Origin: an uncultured Eubacteriales bacterium
GTDB taxonomy: Bacteria; Bacillota; Clostridia; Lachnospirales; Anaerotignaceae
DNA: 11,652 nucleotides
NCBI GenBank assembly: GCA_934256695.1
Contig: CAKQPE010000056.1
Location: 1 to 11,652 of the forward strand
Reading direction: 5' to 3'
Below the pieces are notes generated by a model. The model worked only from the letters and a program-made list of their open reading frames with translations, did no database searches and was not told the origin of the DNA. Each line of letters opens with the position of its first letter. Position 1 is the first letter of the stretch. This document shows, one piece after another, positions 1 to 7,330 of this stretch. Made by a program: the position numbers and the translations under genes.

Positions 1-260
1 TGTCCCGAAACAATTTCATAATTCCCGTTTTCCACAGGTCTTACAATAATCGGCACAAGCACACCATATTCCTTTATACTTTCCACCATATCGGTCATTT
101 TATCATCATCAATTACCTTAAATGGGTGATTCGGAAAGGGCTGCAATTTTTCGGGAGACAGCATTTGAATACGCTCCTGCGTATCTGCAAGTCTTTCCTC
201 GTCATTCTTAAATAAATCATCATAACTGGTGAGCTGTATCTTTCTGGCACTGCTTTTCAT
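1..260 (-). CDS. parB: ParB-family partition/nuclease-like protein, 3' end cut by window edge
   Basis: This gene is not closed inside the window. Reading leftwards from an ATG at 258-260 gives 86 codons beginning MKSSARKIQLTSYDDLF and ending ..YEIVSG at the edge. The segment LSPEKLQPFPNHPFKV, followed by a DDKMTDMVESIKEYGVLVPIIVRP block, is the typical N-terminal ParB/Spo0J-like domain, which in this family binds DNA and CTP and works with ParA in segregation. The final SG should lead into the family's GHRR motif just outside. An AAAGGAGG ribosome site lies 9 nt upstream of the ATG and fixes the start, although the gene then overlaps the end of parA by 41 nt. The N-terminus resembles ParB proteins of clostridial conjugative elements. 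I cannot see the helix-turn-helix or C-terminal parts, so the exact subfamily is open. Confidence 0.85.
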   Translation of the reverse strand, partial: MKSSARKIQLTSYDDLFKNDEERLADTQERIQMLSPEKLQPFPNHPFKVIDDDKMTDMVESIKEYGVLVPIIVRPVENGNYEIVSG

Positions 261-1032
261 TCTCCAAAACCTCCTTTGTAAACTGTTCATAGGCTTTCGC
301 TGTTTTCCCTTTGCCATCAAACGCATAGATACTCTTGCCTTCCGCACTGGTTTCTGCCACCTTAATTCCTCTCGGTATCTCTGTTGTATAAACCTTGATT
401 TTATTGCCGTAGCTTTCTCTCAAAAGTCGTCCGATGTCTTTTGAAAAATTGCTTCTGCCTTCCACCATTGTCAGCAGGATACCGCCGATTTGAAGTTTTG
501 GATTTAGCTGGCGTTTCACTTTGTTTACCGTTTTCAAAAGCTGTTCCAATCCCTTTACGGGAAGAAAATGTGCCTGCACAGGAATAATCACCTTATCTGC
601 CGCCGTCAATGCGTTCAGCGTAATCATCCCAAGAGAAGGCGAGCAGTCAATCAAAATGTAGTCATACTGCCGCTTGATTTCATTCAGATACGTCCGCAGC
701 ACTGTTTCTCTGCTCATCGTGTTTACCAGAACAACCTCCATCCCCGAAAGCTCAATATTAGACGGTATCAAGTCCACACCTTCCTCGTGGTGTAAAATTC
801 CCTCCTCCATATTTAACGGTTCATCACAGATTACCTTCTCCAATAGGTATGCAAGCGTGTGTTCCAGCTTGTCCGGCTGCTGCCAACCAAGCATTTCCGT
901 CAGATTTCCTTGGCTGTCGGCATCCACAAGCAAAACCTTCTTGCCATGCCTTGCAAGACCTATCCCAAGGTTGACTGCCGTTGTGCTTTTGCCAACACCG
1001 CCTTTTTGATTTACCAATGCTATCGTCTGCAT
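220..1032 (-). CDS. parA: ParA-family partition ATPase
   Basis: Predicted cytosolic ATPase of 270 aa, a normal ParA/Soj length. The deviant Walker A motif KGGVGKST lies at residues 10-17 with both the signature lysine (K10) and K15. LLVDADSQGN at 34-43 is the Walker A' region and YILIDCSPSLG at 125-135 is Walker B. In this family ATP-dependent dimers bind DNA non-specifically and move ParB-bound cargo. The start is the ATG at 1030-1032, preceded by a strong AAGGAGG site at 8 nt spacing. parB follows with a 41-nt overlap, so the two are surely cotranscribed. There is no N-terminal DNA-binding extension, so this is a short ParA of the kind found on conjugative elements and plasmids. Base composition is visibly richer in G+C than the NRPS block, supporting an independent origin. 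An intrinsic terminator lies just upstream, so its own promoter may sit inside the end of the kinase gene. Confidence 0.93.
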   Translation of the reverse strand: MQTIALVNQKGGVGKSTTAVNLGIGLARHGKKVLLVDADSQGNLTEMLGWQQPDKLEHTLAYLLEKVICDEPLNMEEGILHHEEGVDLIPSNIELSGMEVVLVNTMSRETVLRTYLNEIKRQYDYILIDCSPSLGMITLNALTAADKVIIPVQAHFLPVKGLEQLLKTVNKVKRQLNPKLQIGGILLTMVEGRSNFSKDIGRLLRESYGNKIKVYTTEIPRGIKVAETSAEGKSIYAFDGKGKTAKAYEQFTKEVLENEKQCQKDTAHQL

Positions 1033-1057
1033 TACAAAACCTCCTTAAAATAAGCAT

Positions 1058-1087
1058 AAAAAAAAGAAACAGAATAAATTCCGTTCC
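1058..1087 (-). terminator. Intrinsic terminator of the HipA-like kinase gene
   Basis: On the minus strand GGAACGGAAT (1087 to 1078) can pair with ATTCTGTTTC (1075 to 1066) over 10 positions, two of them G-U pairs, across a 2-nt gap (4-nt loop if the top pair opens). A run of eight T follows at 1065-1058. The two wobble pairs become C-A mismatches on the plus strand, so the structure is directional and serves the gene ending at 1106. It stands between that gene and parA, so parA either has a separate promoter or is reached by readthrough. Confidence 0.72.
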
Positions 1088-1105
1088 TTTTTAGTAAGAA
1101 AATAT

Positions 1106-2242
1106 TTATTTTTCCAACAATCTTCTTGCTCTTTCTCTCACCTGTTTTTCGATTAAAGCCAAATGTTTCGGAGGAAGATTATATCTTGAATGACGTTTAA
1201 ATCTGAAATTCAAAAGTTTTCTTAGCCCTTCTTTATGTTCCGCAGTAAGCACTGCCTTTGCCGTTCCTATAAAATCATCATATACACATGGCAGCAATGT
1301 ATCTGCATAGACCGACAACGCTTTCTCTGACACAAAATCATCTCCGCCTGCATAATTAAACAATGAATTTCCATGGTCAAACAAAGGTGCCGGAGCAATA
1401 ATTTTATTAGTTTTGCTGTCTATAAAAAATCCAAAATTACCGAAATGCCTGTCCGTATTACAAATAACCACATCTAATACAAACATATCATATAAAGCCT
1501 TTTCGTATTCACTGCCTAAAGATTTATAATATTCCGTTACAGCTTTTATACCACTGGAGGTTACTAATCTTCCTACCGGCAAAAATGATTTTCCCTTGCT
1601 TGTAAACAATGCACAAGTTGAACATAATTCGCCTTCCCATTTTGACAAATTATATTCTATTGCATTGATTCCTAAAATCTTTGCAATCTGAGCCGCATAA
1701 TACTCGGAATAAGGCTCTCGTCCTGTATTTGAAGCTCCTTTTGTTCCTCCTTTATATAATCTGATAACATTCCCACTTCTGCGCCAACACTTTGGCAACA
1801 TACCATTTGTTGTAAATTCCGGGCAAGATGCCAACGAACTTCGTATACTGCTGCCGTATCCGGTAAAAGCACTCAATGCCAATACTCTGCTAAAACGATT
1901 ATCATAAAGGTTATACTTATCAAACGTGCCTTCAAAACCTTCTTCTACAACCCAATAACAGTCATTCAAAGATAATCCTTTTGATACTTTAATAATATTC
2001 ATCGGGCGATTGATATTTAATCCACACTTACTCAAAAAATTATGTGCGTACGCTCGATTTTTAGGTATTATTCTACGCTTCAGCCATTTTGCCAATCCTT
2101 CTTCGGAACAATCCAAATCAAGCGGTAATAAATACTTTTTACTTTCATTCAATGATAAAATCTTAATTTCCGGAGTATTGCTGTCCTCGGTTGCAGAAAA
2201 ACGAAGCAATATCGTATCAAAATGTTTTAATTCATAATTCAC
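1106..2242 (-). CDS. HipA/CtkA-like serine/threonine kinase
   Basis: Protein of 378 aa with the HipA-type kinase fold signatures. A glycine-rich, Lys-containing strand RLYKGGTKGASN lies at 161-172. The helix SEYYAAQIAKILGI (179-192) carries a candidate Glu. The catalytic segment is NTDRHFGNFGF at 262-272 (Asp264, Asn269). The metal-binding equivalent is PLFDHGNSL at 286-294 (Asp289). Known relatives include E. coli HipA, which phosphorylates glutamyl-tRNA synthetase, and the H. pylori CtkA kinase of a plasticity-zone element; the continuation GNFGFF after the catalytic loop looks closer to CtkA. Residues 1-155 are less conserved and I cannot assign a domain to them. The start is GTG at 2240-2242, with GAAGG 8 nt upstream. 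No HipB-like helix-turn-helix gene lies upstream or downstream in the window. It sits at the presumed end of a mobile element, so a role in stress, maintenance or host manipulation is inference; the substrate is unknown. Confidence 0.82.
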   Translation of the reverse strand: MNYELKHFDTILLRFSATEDSNTPEIKILSLNESKKYLLPLDLDCSEEGLAKWLKRRIIPKNRAYAHNFLSKCGLNINRPMNIIKVSKGLSLNDCYWVVEEGFEGTFDKYNLYDNRFSRVLALSAFTGYGSSIRSSLASCPEFTTNGMLPKCWRRSGNVIRLYKGGTKGASNTGREPYSEYYAAQIAKILGINAIEYNLSKWEGELCSTCALFTSKGKSFLPVGRLVTSSGIKAVTEYYKSLGSEYEKALYDMFVLDVVICNTDRHFGNFGFFIDSKTNKIIAPAPLFDHGNSLFNYAGGDDFVSEKALSVYADTLLPCVYDDFIGTAKAVLTAEHKEGLRKLLNFRFKRHSRYNLPPKHLALIEKQVRERARRLLEK

Positions 2243-2298
2243 ATTTTCTGCCTTCTCTTTATATTCATATAAAGCTGTTTTAAATTTAATTTGTTTCT

Positions 2299-2307
2299 AT
2301 TATACCA
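2299..2307 (-). promoter_or_regulatory. Extended -10 promoter for the kinase gene
   Basis: On the minus strand the sequence TGGTATAAT is a perfect extended -10 element (TGn followed by the consensus hexamer). It lies 57 nt upstream of the GTG at 2242, giving an expected leader of about 50 nt. The region 17 nt upstream offers only a poor -35, which is acceptable for extended -10 promoters. It lies inside an AT-rich stretch, so chance occurrence is possible. Confidence 0.45.
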
Positions 2308-2336
2308 TATCGGTTCAATTTTTTATAATACCGTAA

Positions 2337-2594
2337 TTAAGAAATTTCATCTGTCCCATAAAATTCAGAAAATAAAAATTTGCACTTATAACCTGCCACA
2401 TGAGTACCGTGACCGTTATCGTCATAGGGTGTGTCTATATGGTTTACAAAATCCTTGAACCCGATTATTCTGTTTTGTGGCAGAACAAAATCATCCATAG
2501 GACATATGCCTGTATCCAAAACGGCTATGCCAATACCTTTGCCGGTTATATCTTTCGGAGGATAACAGTGTATTTTCTTTTTAACGGAATACAT
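2337..2594 (-). pseudogene. Truncated S8 (subtilisin-family) serine protease, N-terminal fragment
   Basis: The 85-codon frame begins MYSVKKKIHCYPP and contains the catalytic Asp motif IAVLDTGI (Asp27) and the catalytic His motif NGHGTHVAG (His62), in the spacing normal for S8 proteases. A complete enzyme would need at least another 180-200 residues including the GTSMA serine motif. Here the homology ends at Gly68 and a tail, YKCKFLFSEFYGTDEIS, runs to a stop at 2337. The tail does not resemble the expected continuation of the domain. The product cannot be an active protease. The most economical explanation is disruption by the mobile element to the left. The start is the ATG at 2592-2594 with GGAG 7 nt upstream; the frame stays open for 10 more codons to a TAA at 2625-2627, so the native N-terminus may differ. 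It may still be transcribed and yield a short peptide. Confidence 0.78.
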
Positions 2595-2598
2595 ATGT

Positions 2599-2635
2599 CT
2601 GCTCCATATCTTTTTTATAATATCTTATGGAGCAG
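2599..2635. repeat. Perfect 10-bp inverted repeat overlapping the protease ribosome site
   Basis: CTGCTCCATA at 2599-2608 is matched exactly by its reverse complement TATGGAGCAG at 2626-2635, with a 17-nt AT-rich spacer. In minus-strand RNA the 3' arm contains the GGAG that would serve the ATG at 2594, so a hairpin would hide that ribosome site. No T-run follows on either strand, so it is not a canonical terminator. Alternatives are an operator palindrome or part of the intergenic boundary between the NRPS operon and the protease gene. Confidence 0.6.
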
Positions 2636-2718
2636 TTAATATTTGGTGAAGGGCTGTACAAGAAAATTTATTTACATATAAAAAGGCATATACAGCAAGC
2701 CACAGCATAAAACTATTT

Positions 2719-3396
2719 TTACAATCCTATATAATTTTTATCTGTATTTATTTTATATGATGATATTAATCTTTCCTGCGGAACATATTTTATATCTTTT
2801 CCGAAATTTCCGCTTTTGCAGCTGCAGCACATACTGTATCCGTTTATTTCATCAAAATATCTGTAGGCATATGTCATATTTTTATAGAAAATATTGTTGT
2901 TTTCATACTCAAAGGAATTAATATCCATTCTAAGTCCTTCGCCGAGAAATTTTACAAAACTTTCCTTTAATGTCCAGTTTTTGTAAAACTCATCATGCAC
3001 TAAAGAGCTTTCCGTTATATTTTTCCACTGTAAGTCAGTAAAACATGATTTAAGTATATTTATATCCGAAACTTCTTTTTTCTCTATATCAATTCCGCTT
3101 TCTTCGTCACCAAATGACAGTGCTATGTATTTTCCGCTGTGAGATATATTAAACCAAAATCCACCGTTTTTAATATACGGCTTTCCGTATTTTCCGTAAA
3201 CAAAAATCGGTTTTTCGGTCATTCTTTTTTTCAGAACATAATTTAAAAGCAAAGCGGAATAAAGACATCTCAGTCTGTCACTTTTCATTCTGAAACTAAG
3301 ACATTTTTCTCTTCTTTGCGGTGAAAGAAATTTCAATAAATTTTTATATACGTTTTCATCTGCATTTAATATTTTTGTAAAAAAAATCTCAACCAT
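2719..3396 (-). CDS. Sfp-type 4'-phosphopantetheinyl transferase
   Basis: Predicted to move the 4'-phosphopantetheine arm of coenzyme A onto the conserved serine of carrier domains, here most likely Ser790 of the NRPS in the same operon. The 225-aa length is typical of the Sfp/EntD group. Motifs in order: YGKYGKPY at 67-74, FNISHSG at 82-88, GIDIEK at 101-106 (Mg-binding Asp103 and Glu105), and WTLKESFVKFLGEGL at 141-155 with the third acidic ligand Glu145 and the KESxxK signature. Nothing essential is missing. The ATG at 3394-3396 has a GGGA site about 9 nt upstream. The gene overlaps the preceding oxidoreductase gene by 8 nt (ATGGTTGA), which implies translational coupling. It is the last gene of the operon. 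I see no convincing terminator in the roughly 120 nt after its stop. Confidence 0.95.
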   Translation of the reverse strand: MVEIFFTKILNADENVYKNLLKFLSPQRREKCLSFRMKSDRLRCLYSALLLNYVLKKRMTEKPIFVYGKYGKPYIKNGGFWFNISHSGKYIALSFGDEESGIDIEKKEVSDINILKSCFTDLQWKNITESSLVHDEFYKNWTLKESFVKFLGEGLRMDINSFEYENNNIFYKNMTYAYRYFDEINGYSMCCSCKSGNFGKDIKYVPQERLISSYKINTDKNYIGL

Positions 3397-4321
3397 TTTT
3401 TCTGTCCCACATATTTCTTATTTTGTCCCAAAACTCAAACTTATGACCGCTGTTGTCTATCATCTTTCCAAAAACATTATCCATATATAATATTTCATTC
3501 ATACATTTTTTGGAATGTTCTGTTATCATTATGTCTCCGAGAGAAGTATTAAATATTATTTTTCCGAAAATTTTAAGCAGAAACTTATATTTTTGAACAA
3601 CTGTTTTATATATTTTCGGATTTATTTTAAAACCGTTTCTCTCCAAAATATCAAAGCCTTCTTCCATAGACATAACCAGCTCGTCCATAATATTTCTGTC
3701 TGCCGATATATTTTTTAGCTTTCCTTTAAAAGCATAGCATAAATAGCTTAAAGGCAATACGAATGCACCGTGGGTTTTGAGAAAACCTGTCATATCTTTT
3801 TCAAAAACAGGCTTTATTGATGTTGAATTAAAAATCTCTTTTATACTTTCGTTATTTCCCATATCGGTAATATGTATACCTGCTTTATAAGAAGAAAAAT
3901 ACAGATCAGTCTCTCCATTAATGCTTGCCATAATATTTATAAACCCGAACATAACTTTTTTGTTGTTTCCGAATTTATTTTTAAATTTTTTCTCCGTCAG
4001 CTCCGGCTGAACATTGTTTCCTATGAAAACTATATTTTTAAAATCCATTTCTTGTGGAATATCATCAATAACACTGTGTACTTTATCGTTAGGCACAACA
4101 ATAAATATAAAGTCATAGGCTTTTGATAAATCGTATTTTTCGTATGTATCTATTTTTACACTGTCTGCTTTGCCGGTTATTCGGTTTTTAACCTTCAGTC
4201 CATGTTTTTTTATTTCTTCAAGCCTTTTACCCCTTGATATAAGTTCAACTTCTTTATCTGATTTTTTAAAACTGTATGCAATAAAACTTCCTATTGCCCC
4301 TGCACCGCATACCAATATCAT
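3389..4321 (-). CDS. Ketopantoate reductase (ApbA/PanE)-family NAD(P)H oxidoreductase, divergent
   Basis: Protein of 310 aa, the family's usual size. The N-terminus ILVCGAGAIGSFIAYSF (2-18) is a Rossmann dinucleotide site of the GxGxxG type. ISRGKR at 28-33 is the region that usually contacts the NADPH phosphate. FIFIVVPNDKV at 71-81 and the IGNNVQP segment at 100-106 are also family features. K182 in FLKTHGAFVLP aligns with the catalytic lysine, but the Asn four residues later in E. coli PanE is Ala here. The C-terminal SSMxxD / TEIDxxNG signature of true PanE is not recognisable. I therefore read it as a 2-oxoacid-type reductase of the family with uncertain substrate, not a secure pantoate enzyme. 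GGGAG lies 8 nt before the ATG, overlapping the end of the permease gene. Placement between transporter and PPTase genes ties it to the peptide pathway, as precursor or tailoring reductase. Confidence 0.8.
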   Translation of the reverse strand: MILVCGAGAIGSFIAYSFKKSDKEVELISRGKRLEEIKKHGLKVKNRITGKADSVKIDTYEKYDLSKAYDFIFIVVPNDKVHSVIDDIPQEMDFKNIVFIGNNVQPELTEKKFKNKFGNNKKVMFGFINIMASINGETDLYFSSYKAGIHITDMGNNESIKEIFNSTSIKPVFEKDMTGFLKTHGAFVLPLSYLCYAFKGKLKNISADRNIMDELVMSMEEGFDILERNGFKINPKIYKTVVQKYKFLLKIFGKIIFNTSLGDIMITEHSKKCMNEILYMDNVFGKMIDNSGHKFEFWDKIRNMWDRKNG

Positions 4322-4326
4322 TTTTA

Positions 4327-6612
4327 TTACTCCCTGTTTTTAATAACTTCCGTAAGCGGAATTTTATCAATCTTTCTTACCAATAAATACATTGCCGCAT
4401 TGTAGCTGACTATTATAACAGCAAAAGCCGTTAAAGCCGACAGCAAATAAATATGAGGCAAAAAATACTGCTGCAAGTTATCCATTACTCCGTCATAAAC
4501 AGCCTTTGTTGTGTAATATCCCATAGGCAGGGCTAATATTCCGCCTATTATAAGTACAATTACATTGCCGTTTAAATAAAGAGCTTTTATTTCTTTTTTT
4601 CTGTAGCCGAATATTTTTACCATTGAAATATTGTTCTTGTCTTTTTCAATATTCATCTGCAAGAGCATTACGGTTATGCATATAAGTATGGCACTGCCTA
4701 TCCAAAGCATTATTCCCGAAAGTACATTTATCATTTCCAACGTACCGGAAATGGAATTTATAAGCTCATCTTTATGAAACGAAGCCGCAATCTTATCTAT
4801 ATCAATATCCAACTTACGCTGTGTAAGAAGTGAATTTCTGCTGTCTCCGTGCAGACCGAGAATTTTGTTGTACCCGTTTTCGGTTGTATATAGATACTGT
4901 CCGTAATCATATTTTGAAATTCCCGCAACTGTTACAAAATAAGTCTTATCTTGTGTATCGTCATACAACTTTATTTTGTCTCCCGCTTTAAAACCGTATT
5001 TTTTGTAAGAAGAAAGCGAAACTATTACCTCTCCGTCTTTAAGGTCATAAATCTCCGGCATATGAAAAAGAGTTGTGTTGTCGGCTATTGCCTGAATATA
5101 AATATTACGCATTTTTTTGCCGTCACTGAAACGGACTTCCTTAATGCTTGTTTTTTCGCCGTAAGCAGAATATTTGTTAAGGTCGCTTTTATCCACAAAA
5201 GTATACATACTTTCGTAAGGCATTGAATTTTCAAGAGTATTTACAAAATTATCTGCGGAATCCTTCAAATACATTGCCGTAAAAAGTACATATACCGAAA
5301 GAGTTATACCGAAAAGCAAAGCAAATATACTTCCTTTTTCCCTTATTATTGATTTAAGCCTGAATCTCAAAATAAAAGGAATATTCATTTTTCCCACAAA
5401 TTTTTCGGCTTTTGACGGCATTTTTACACTGTCATCACCTCTTAAAAGTGACAACGGTGTAAATTTAAGTTTCTTGTAAACCGAAAAATATGATATTAAA
5501 AACGTAAGTACTATAGGCAATACAATTCCGAGAACAATAAGCATCGGTGAACTCTGCATTACAACCTTAGGTGTTGTATATTCCGATTCCACTGCAAGAA
5601 GCGGTTCGGATATAACCATACCTATTGCCGCTCCAACAAATGTTGCCAAAGACGATATTACACAAGGCAAAAGCATATAGTATTTCAAAAGTTCACTTCT
5701 TTTAAATCCCTGTGCATAAAATATGCCTATGGTTTTGCTTTCGTTTGCGATTGTGTTGCTTACGGATATTGAAATAACAAATGTGACAACACATACCAAC
5801 AGCAGACCTATTACAAGAGATACCTGTTTAGGTGCATTTATGTCATCAAAAACCTGTATTATTCTCGGATTATTTTCTCTTAAAGTAAATGTCGAAAGAG
5901 AAAAATCCTTTTGAAGCTCTTTTCTCAAGCCTTCATATTCTCCGCCCTTTCCTGTGAAGCAATAAAATTTTTCAAAGTCAGAGGAATCGGAAATACTTTT
6001 AAAATCTTTGTCACTTATATATGCAACACCGAAGGTTGCCGGTGAGGCTGTCATATCGGTCATACTTTTAAGTATATTTATATAATCCGGCGTAATGCCA
6101 AAGCCCGTTATTGTAAATGTTTTGCTGTTAAAAACAATCCTGTCTCCTATTTTAAAATCATGGCTTTCGGCAAACTTAGGGTCTATGGCTGTTTCACCGT
6201 TATTTTTCGGCATATTTCCTTCAAGTAGATAAAATGTATTTATACTTCTTTCATAAGAAAATACTCTGACCGTTATATTTTCATCTCTTGATATTGAGTT
6301 TCCTTTGGCATCTTTAAGCAAATCCGAATCATATGATTTTACTTCTTCTATATCTATGCCGTACTTTTCTTCAAGATTTAAAATTCTTCTCTTTGAAAGC
6401 TCTCCATAAACCGAAAACTGTCCGTCCTCGGCATTATTTGTTTCAAAAAACTTTTCAACGGTTTTCACATAACTGTCCATTGAGCGGTTAAAACCTATAA
6501 TTACCGTTACGCTTAATACTATCAACAGAAAAAAGCTTATGTATTTAATTTTGTTTTTTTCAAAATCTCTTAAAGTACGTTTAATATACAATAGACTCTC
6601 TTCCTTTACCAA
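4327..6612 (-). CDS. ABC transporter permease, FtsX/MacB type, two FtsX domains
   Basis: Integral membrane protein of 761 aa with eight likely transmembrane segments near residues 23-42, 264-288, 311-337, 357-378, 427-448, 627-651, 681-700 and 721-744. Large soluble parts lie at about 43-262 and 449-626. This TM1-ectodomain-TM2-4 layout repeated twice is the duplicated FtsX architecture of Gram-positive lipoprotein, peptide and bacitracin-type transporters. It pairs with the ATPase gene immediately upstream, overlapping it by 7 nt. The open frame can begin with TTG at 6612, but a second TTG at 6591 has a better AAGGAAGAG site about 8 nt ahead and would give a 754-aa protein; the next Met follows the first membrane helix and is unlikely. 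Within an NRPS operon the pair may export the peptide or protect against it. FtsX-type systems often act by mechanotransmission, so a direct pump is not certain. Confidence 0.92.
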   Translation of the reverse strand: MVKEESLLYIKRTLRDFEKNKIKYISFFLLIVLSVTVIIGFNRSMDSYVKTVEKFFETNNAEDGQFSVYGELSKRRILNLEEKYGIDIEEVKSYDSDLLKDAKGNSISRDENITVRVFSYERSINTFYLLEGNMPKNNGETAIDPKFAESHDFKIGDRIVFNSKTFTITGFGITPDYINILKSMTDMTASPATFGVAYISDKDFKSISDSSDFEKFYCFTGKGGEYEGLRKELQKDFSLSTFTLRENNPRIIQVFDDINAPKQVSLVIGLLLVCVVTFVISISVSNTIANESKTIGIFYAQGFKRSELLKYYMLLPCVISSLATFVGAAIGMVISEPLLAVESEYTTPKVVMQSSPMLIVLGIVLPIVLTFLISYFSVYKKLKFTPLSLLRGDDSVKMPSKAEKFVGKMNIPFILRFRLKSIIREKGSIFALLFGITLSVYVLFTAMYLKDSADNFVNTLENSMPYESMYTFVDKSDLNKYSAYGEKTSIKEVRFSDGKKMRNIYIQAIADNTTLFHMPEIYDLKDGEVIVSLSSYKKYGFKAGDKIKLYDDTQDKTYFVTVAGISKYDYGQYLYTTENGYNKILGLHGDSRNSLLTQRKLDIDIDKIAASFHKDELINSISGTLEMINVLSGIMLWIGSAILICITVMLLQMNIEKDKNNISMVKIFGYRKKEIKALYLNGNVIVLIIGGILALPMGYYTTKAVYDGVMDNLQQYFLPHIYLLSALTAFAVIIVSYNAAMYLLVRKIDKIPLTEVIKNRE

Positions 6613-7304
6613 TTAATGTCCGCCACTTTTTTTCTGTCTTTGTTTTCGGTATTTAAAACAGCTTTGCCGTCTTTAATGCGTATTATTCTGTGTGCCATTT
6701 TTTCTATTGCGTCATTATGGGTTATCATTATTATTGTTGTACCGTAATTTTGGTTTACAGACTCAAATAACGCCAGTATTTCCTTTGATGTTTTATAGTC
6801 CAATGCTCCCGTAGGTTCGTCACAAAGGAGAAGTTTCGGATTTTTTACCAATGCCCTTGCTATGGCAACTCTCTGCTGCTGTCCGCCGGAAAGCTGTGCC
6901 GGGAACTTATCCTGCTGTTCCTTCAAGCCCACTTTTTCTATAAGAACATCTATATCAAGGCAGTCATTGCTTAAATTTTTGCATATCTCTATATTTTCAC
7001 GCACAGTAAGATTTTGTATAAGATTATAAAACTGGAACACAAAACCTATATAACTTCGTCTGAACTCAATAAGAGCTTTGCTTTTAAGCTTTGTTATATC
7101 TATTCCGTCTATAAACAAACTTCCGCTTGTTACGGTTTCCAAAGCTCCTATTATGTTCATAAGGGTGGATTTTCCGGAACCGGAAGGGCCGAGTATTACA
7201 CATATATCACCTTCCTTAACCGAAAACGATATGTCATCAACGGCACGCATTACAGTTTCTCCGTTTTGATATTCTTTTACAAGTTTATCTGCTTCAACAA
7301 ACAT
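6606..7304 (-). CDS. ABC transporter ATP-binding protein (MacB/LolD family)
   Basis: Cytosolic nucleotide-binding subunit of 232 aa, full length for this family. Walker A is GPSGSGKST at 39-47, the Q-loop is Gln91 in FVFQFYNL, the signature is LSGGQQQR at 138-145, Walker B with D-loop is LLLCDEPTGALD at 158-169, and the switch His is His196 in MITHND. The sequence between Q-loop and signature (YNLIQNLTVRENI) is characteristic of ATPases that partner FtsX-type permeases. The ATG at 7302-7304 has GGGAG 9 nt upstream, and the gene lies 26 nt after the cupin gene. It ends inside the start of its permease gene, so the two subunits are translationally linked. All catalytic residues are present, so it should hydrolyse ATP. 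The transported substrate cannot be read from the ATPase. Confidence 0.96.
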   Translation of the reverse strand: MFVEADKLVKEYQNGETVMRAVDDISFSVKEGDICVILGPSGSGKSTLMNIIGALETVTSGSLFIDGIDITKLKSKALIEFRRSYIGFVFQFYNLIQNLTVRENIEICKNLSNDCLDIDVLIEKVGLKEQQDKFPAQLSGGQQQRVAIARALVKNPKLLLCDEPTGALDYKTSKEILALFESVNQNYGTTIIMITHNDAIEKMAHRIIRIKDGKAVLNTENKDRKKVADINW

Positions 7305-7330
7305 TTTTGATTTCTCCCAAATATAATTTC

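Larger units (their letters stand above)
1..2390. mobile_element. End region of a presumed integrative conjugative element (partial)
   Basis: The segment carries parA, parB and an orphan HipA-like kinase. Its composition differs from the flanking NRPS operon, and it abuts a subtilisin-family gene cut at a conserved motif. Homology to the protease stops after the glycine of HVAG, encoded at 2391-2393, so the element's terminus is placed close to 2390. ParA/ParB pairs close to one end are common in clostridial conjugative elements. No integrase, excisionase, relaxase or coupling protein is visible here, and I found no attachment repeat because the other end is outside. A plasmid integration or a simple deletion joint would look similar. 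Confidence 0.5.

Noticed and set aside
674..1009. 111-codon plus-strand open frame opposite parA
   Set aside because: It lies fully antisense to conserved ParA motifs and has no protein-like features.
2299..2330. TATTATA and TATAATA arms and repeated GGTATnATA upstream of the kinase gene as an operator or element terminal repeat
   Set aside because: The arms are short and low in complexity in AT-rich DNA, and part of the match is simply the -10 element. Without the other end of the element it cannot be called a terminal repeat.
2640..2718. Possible terminator after the PPTase gene (GGC...GCC followed by TTTTT, and GCTGTA...TACAGC)
   Set aside because: The stems are only 3 to 6 bp with poor loops, so I do not support a terminator here.
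3389..4321. Naming the oxidoreductase panE
   Set aside because: The catalytic Asn and the C-terminal PanE signature are not recognisable, so only family membership is supported.
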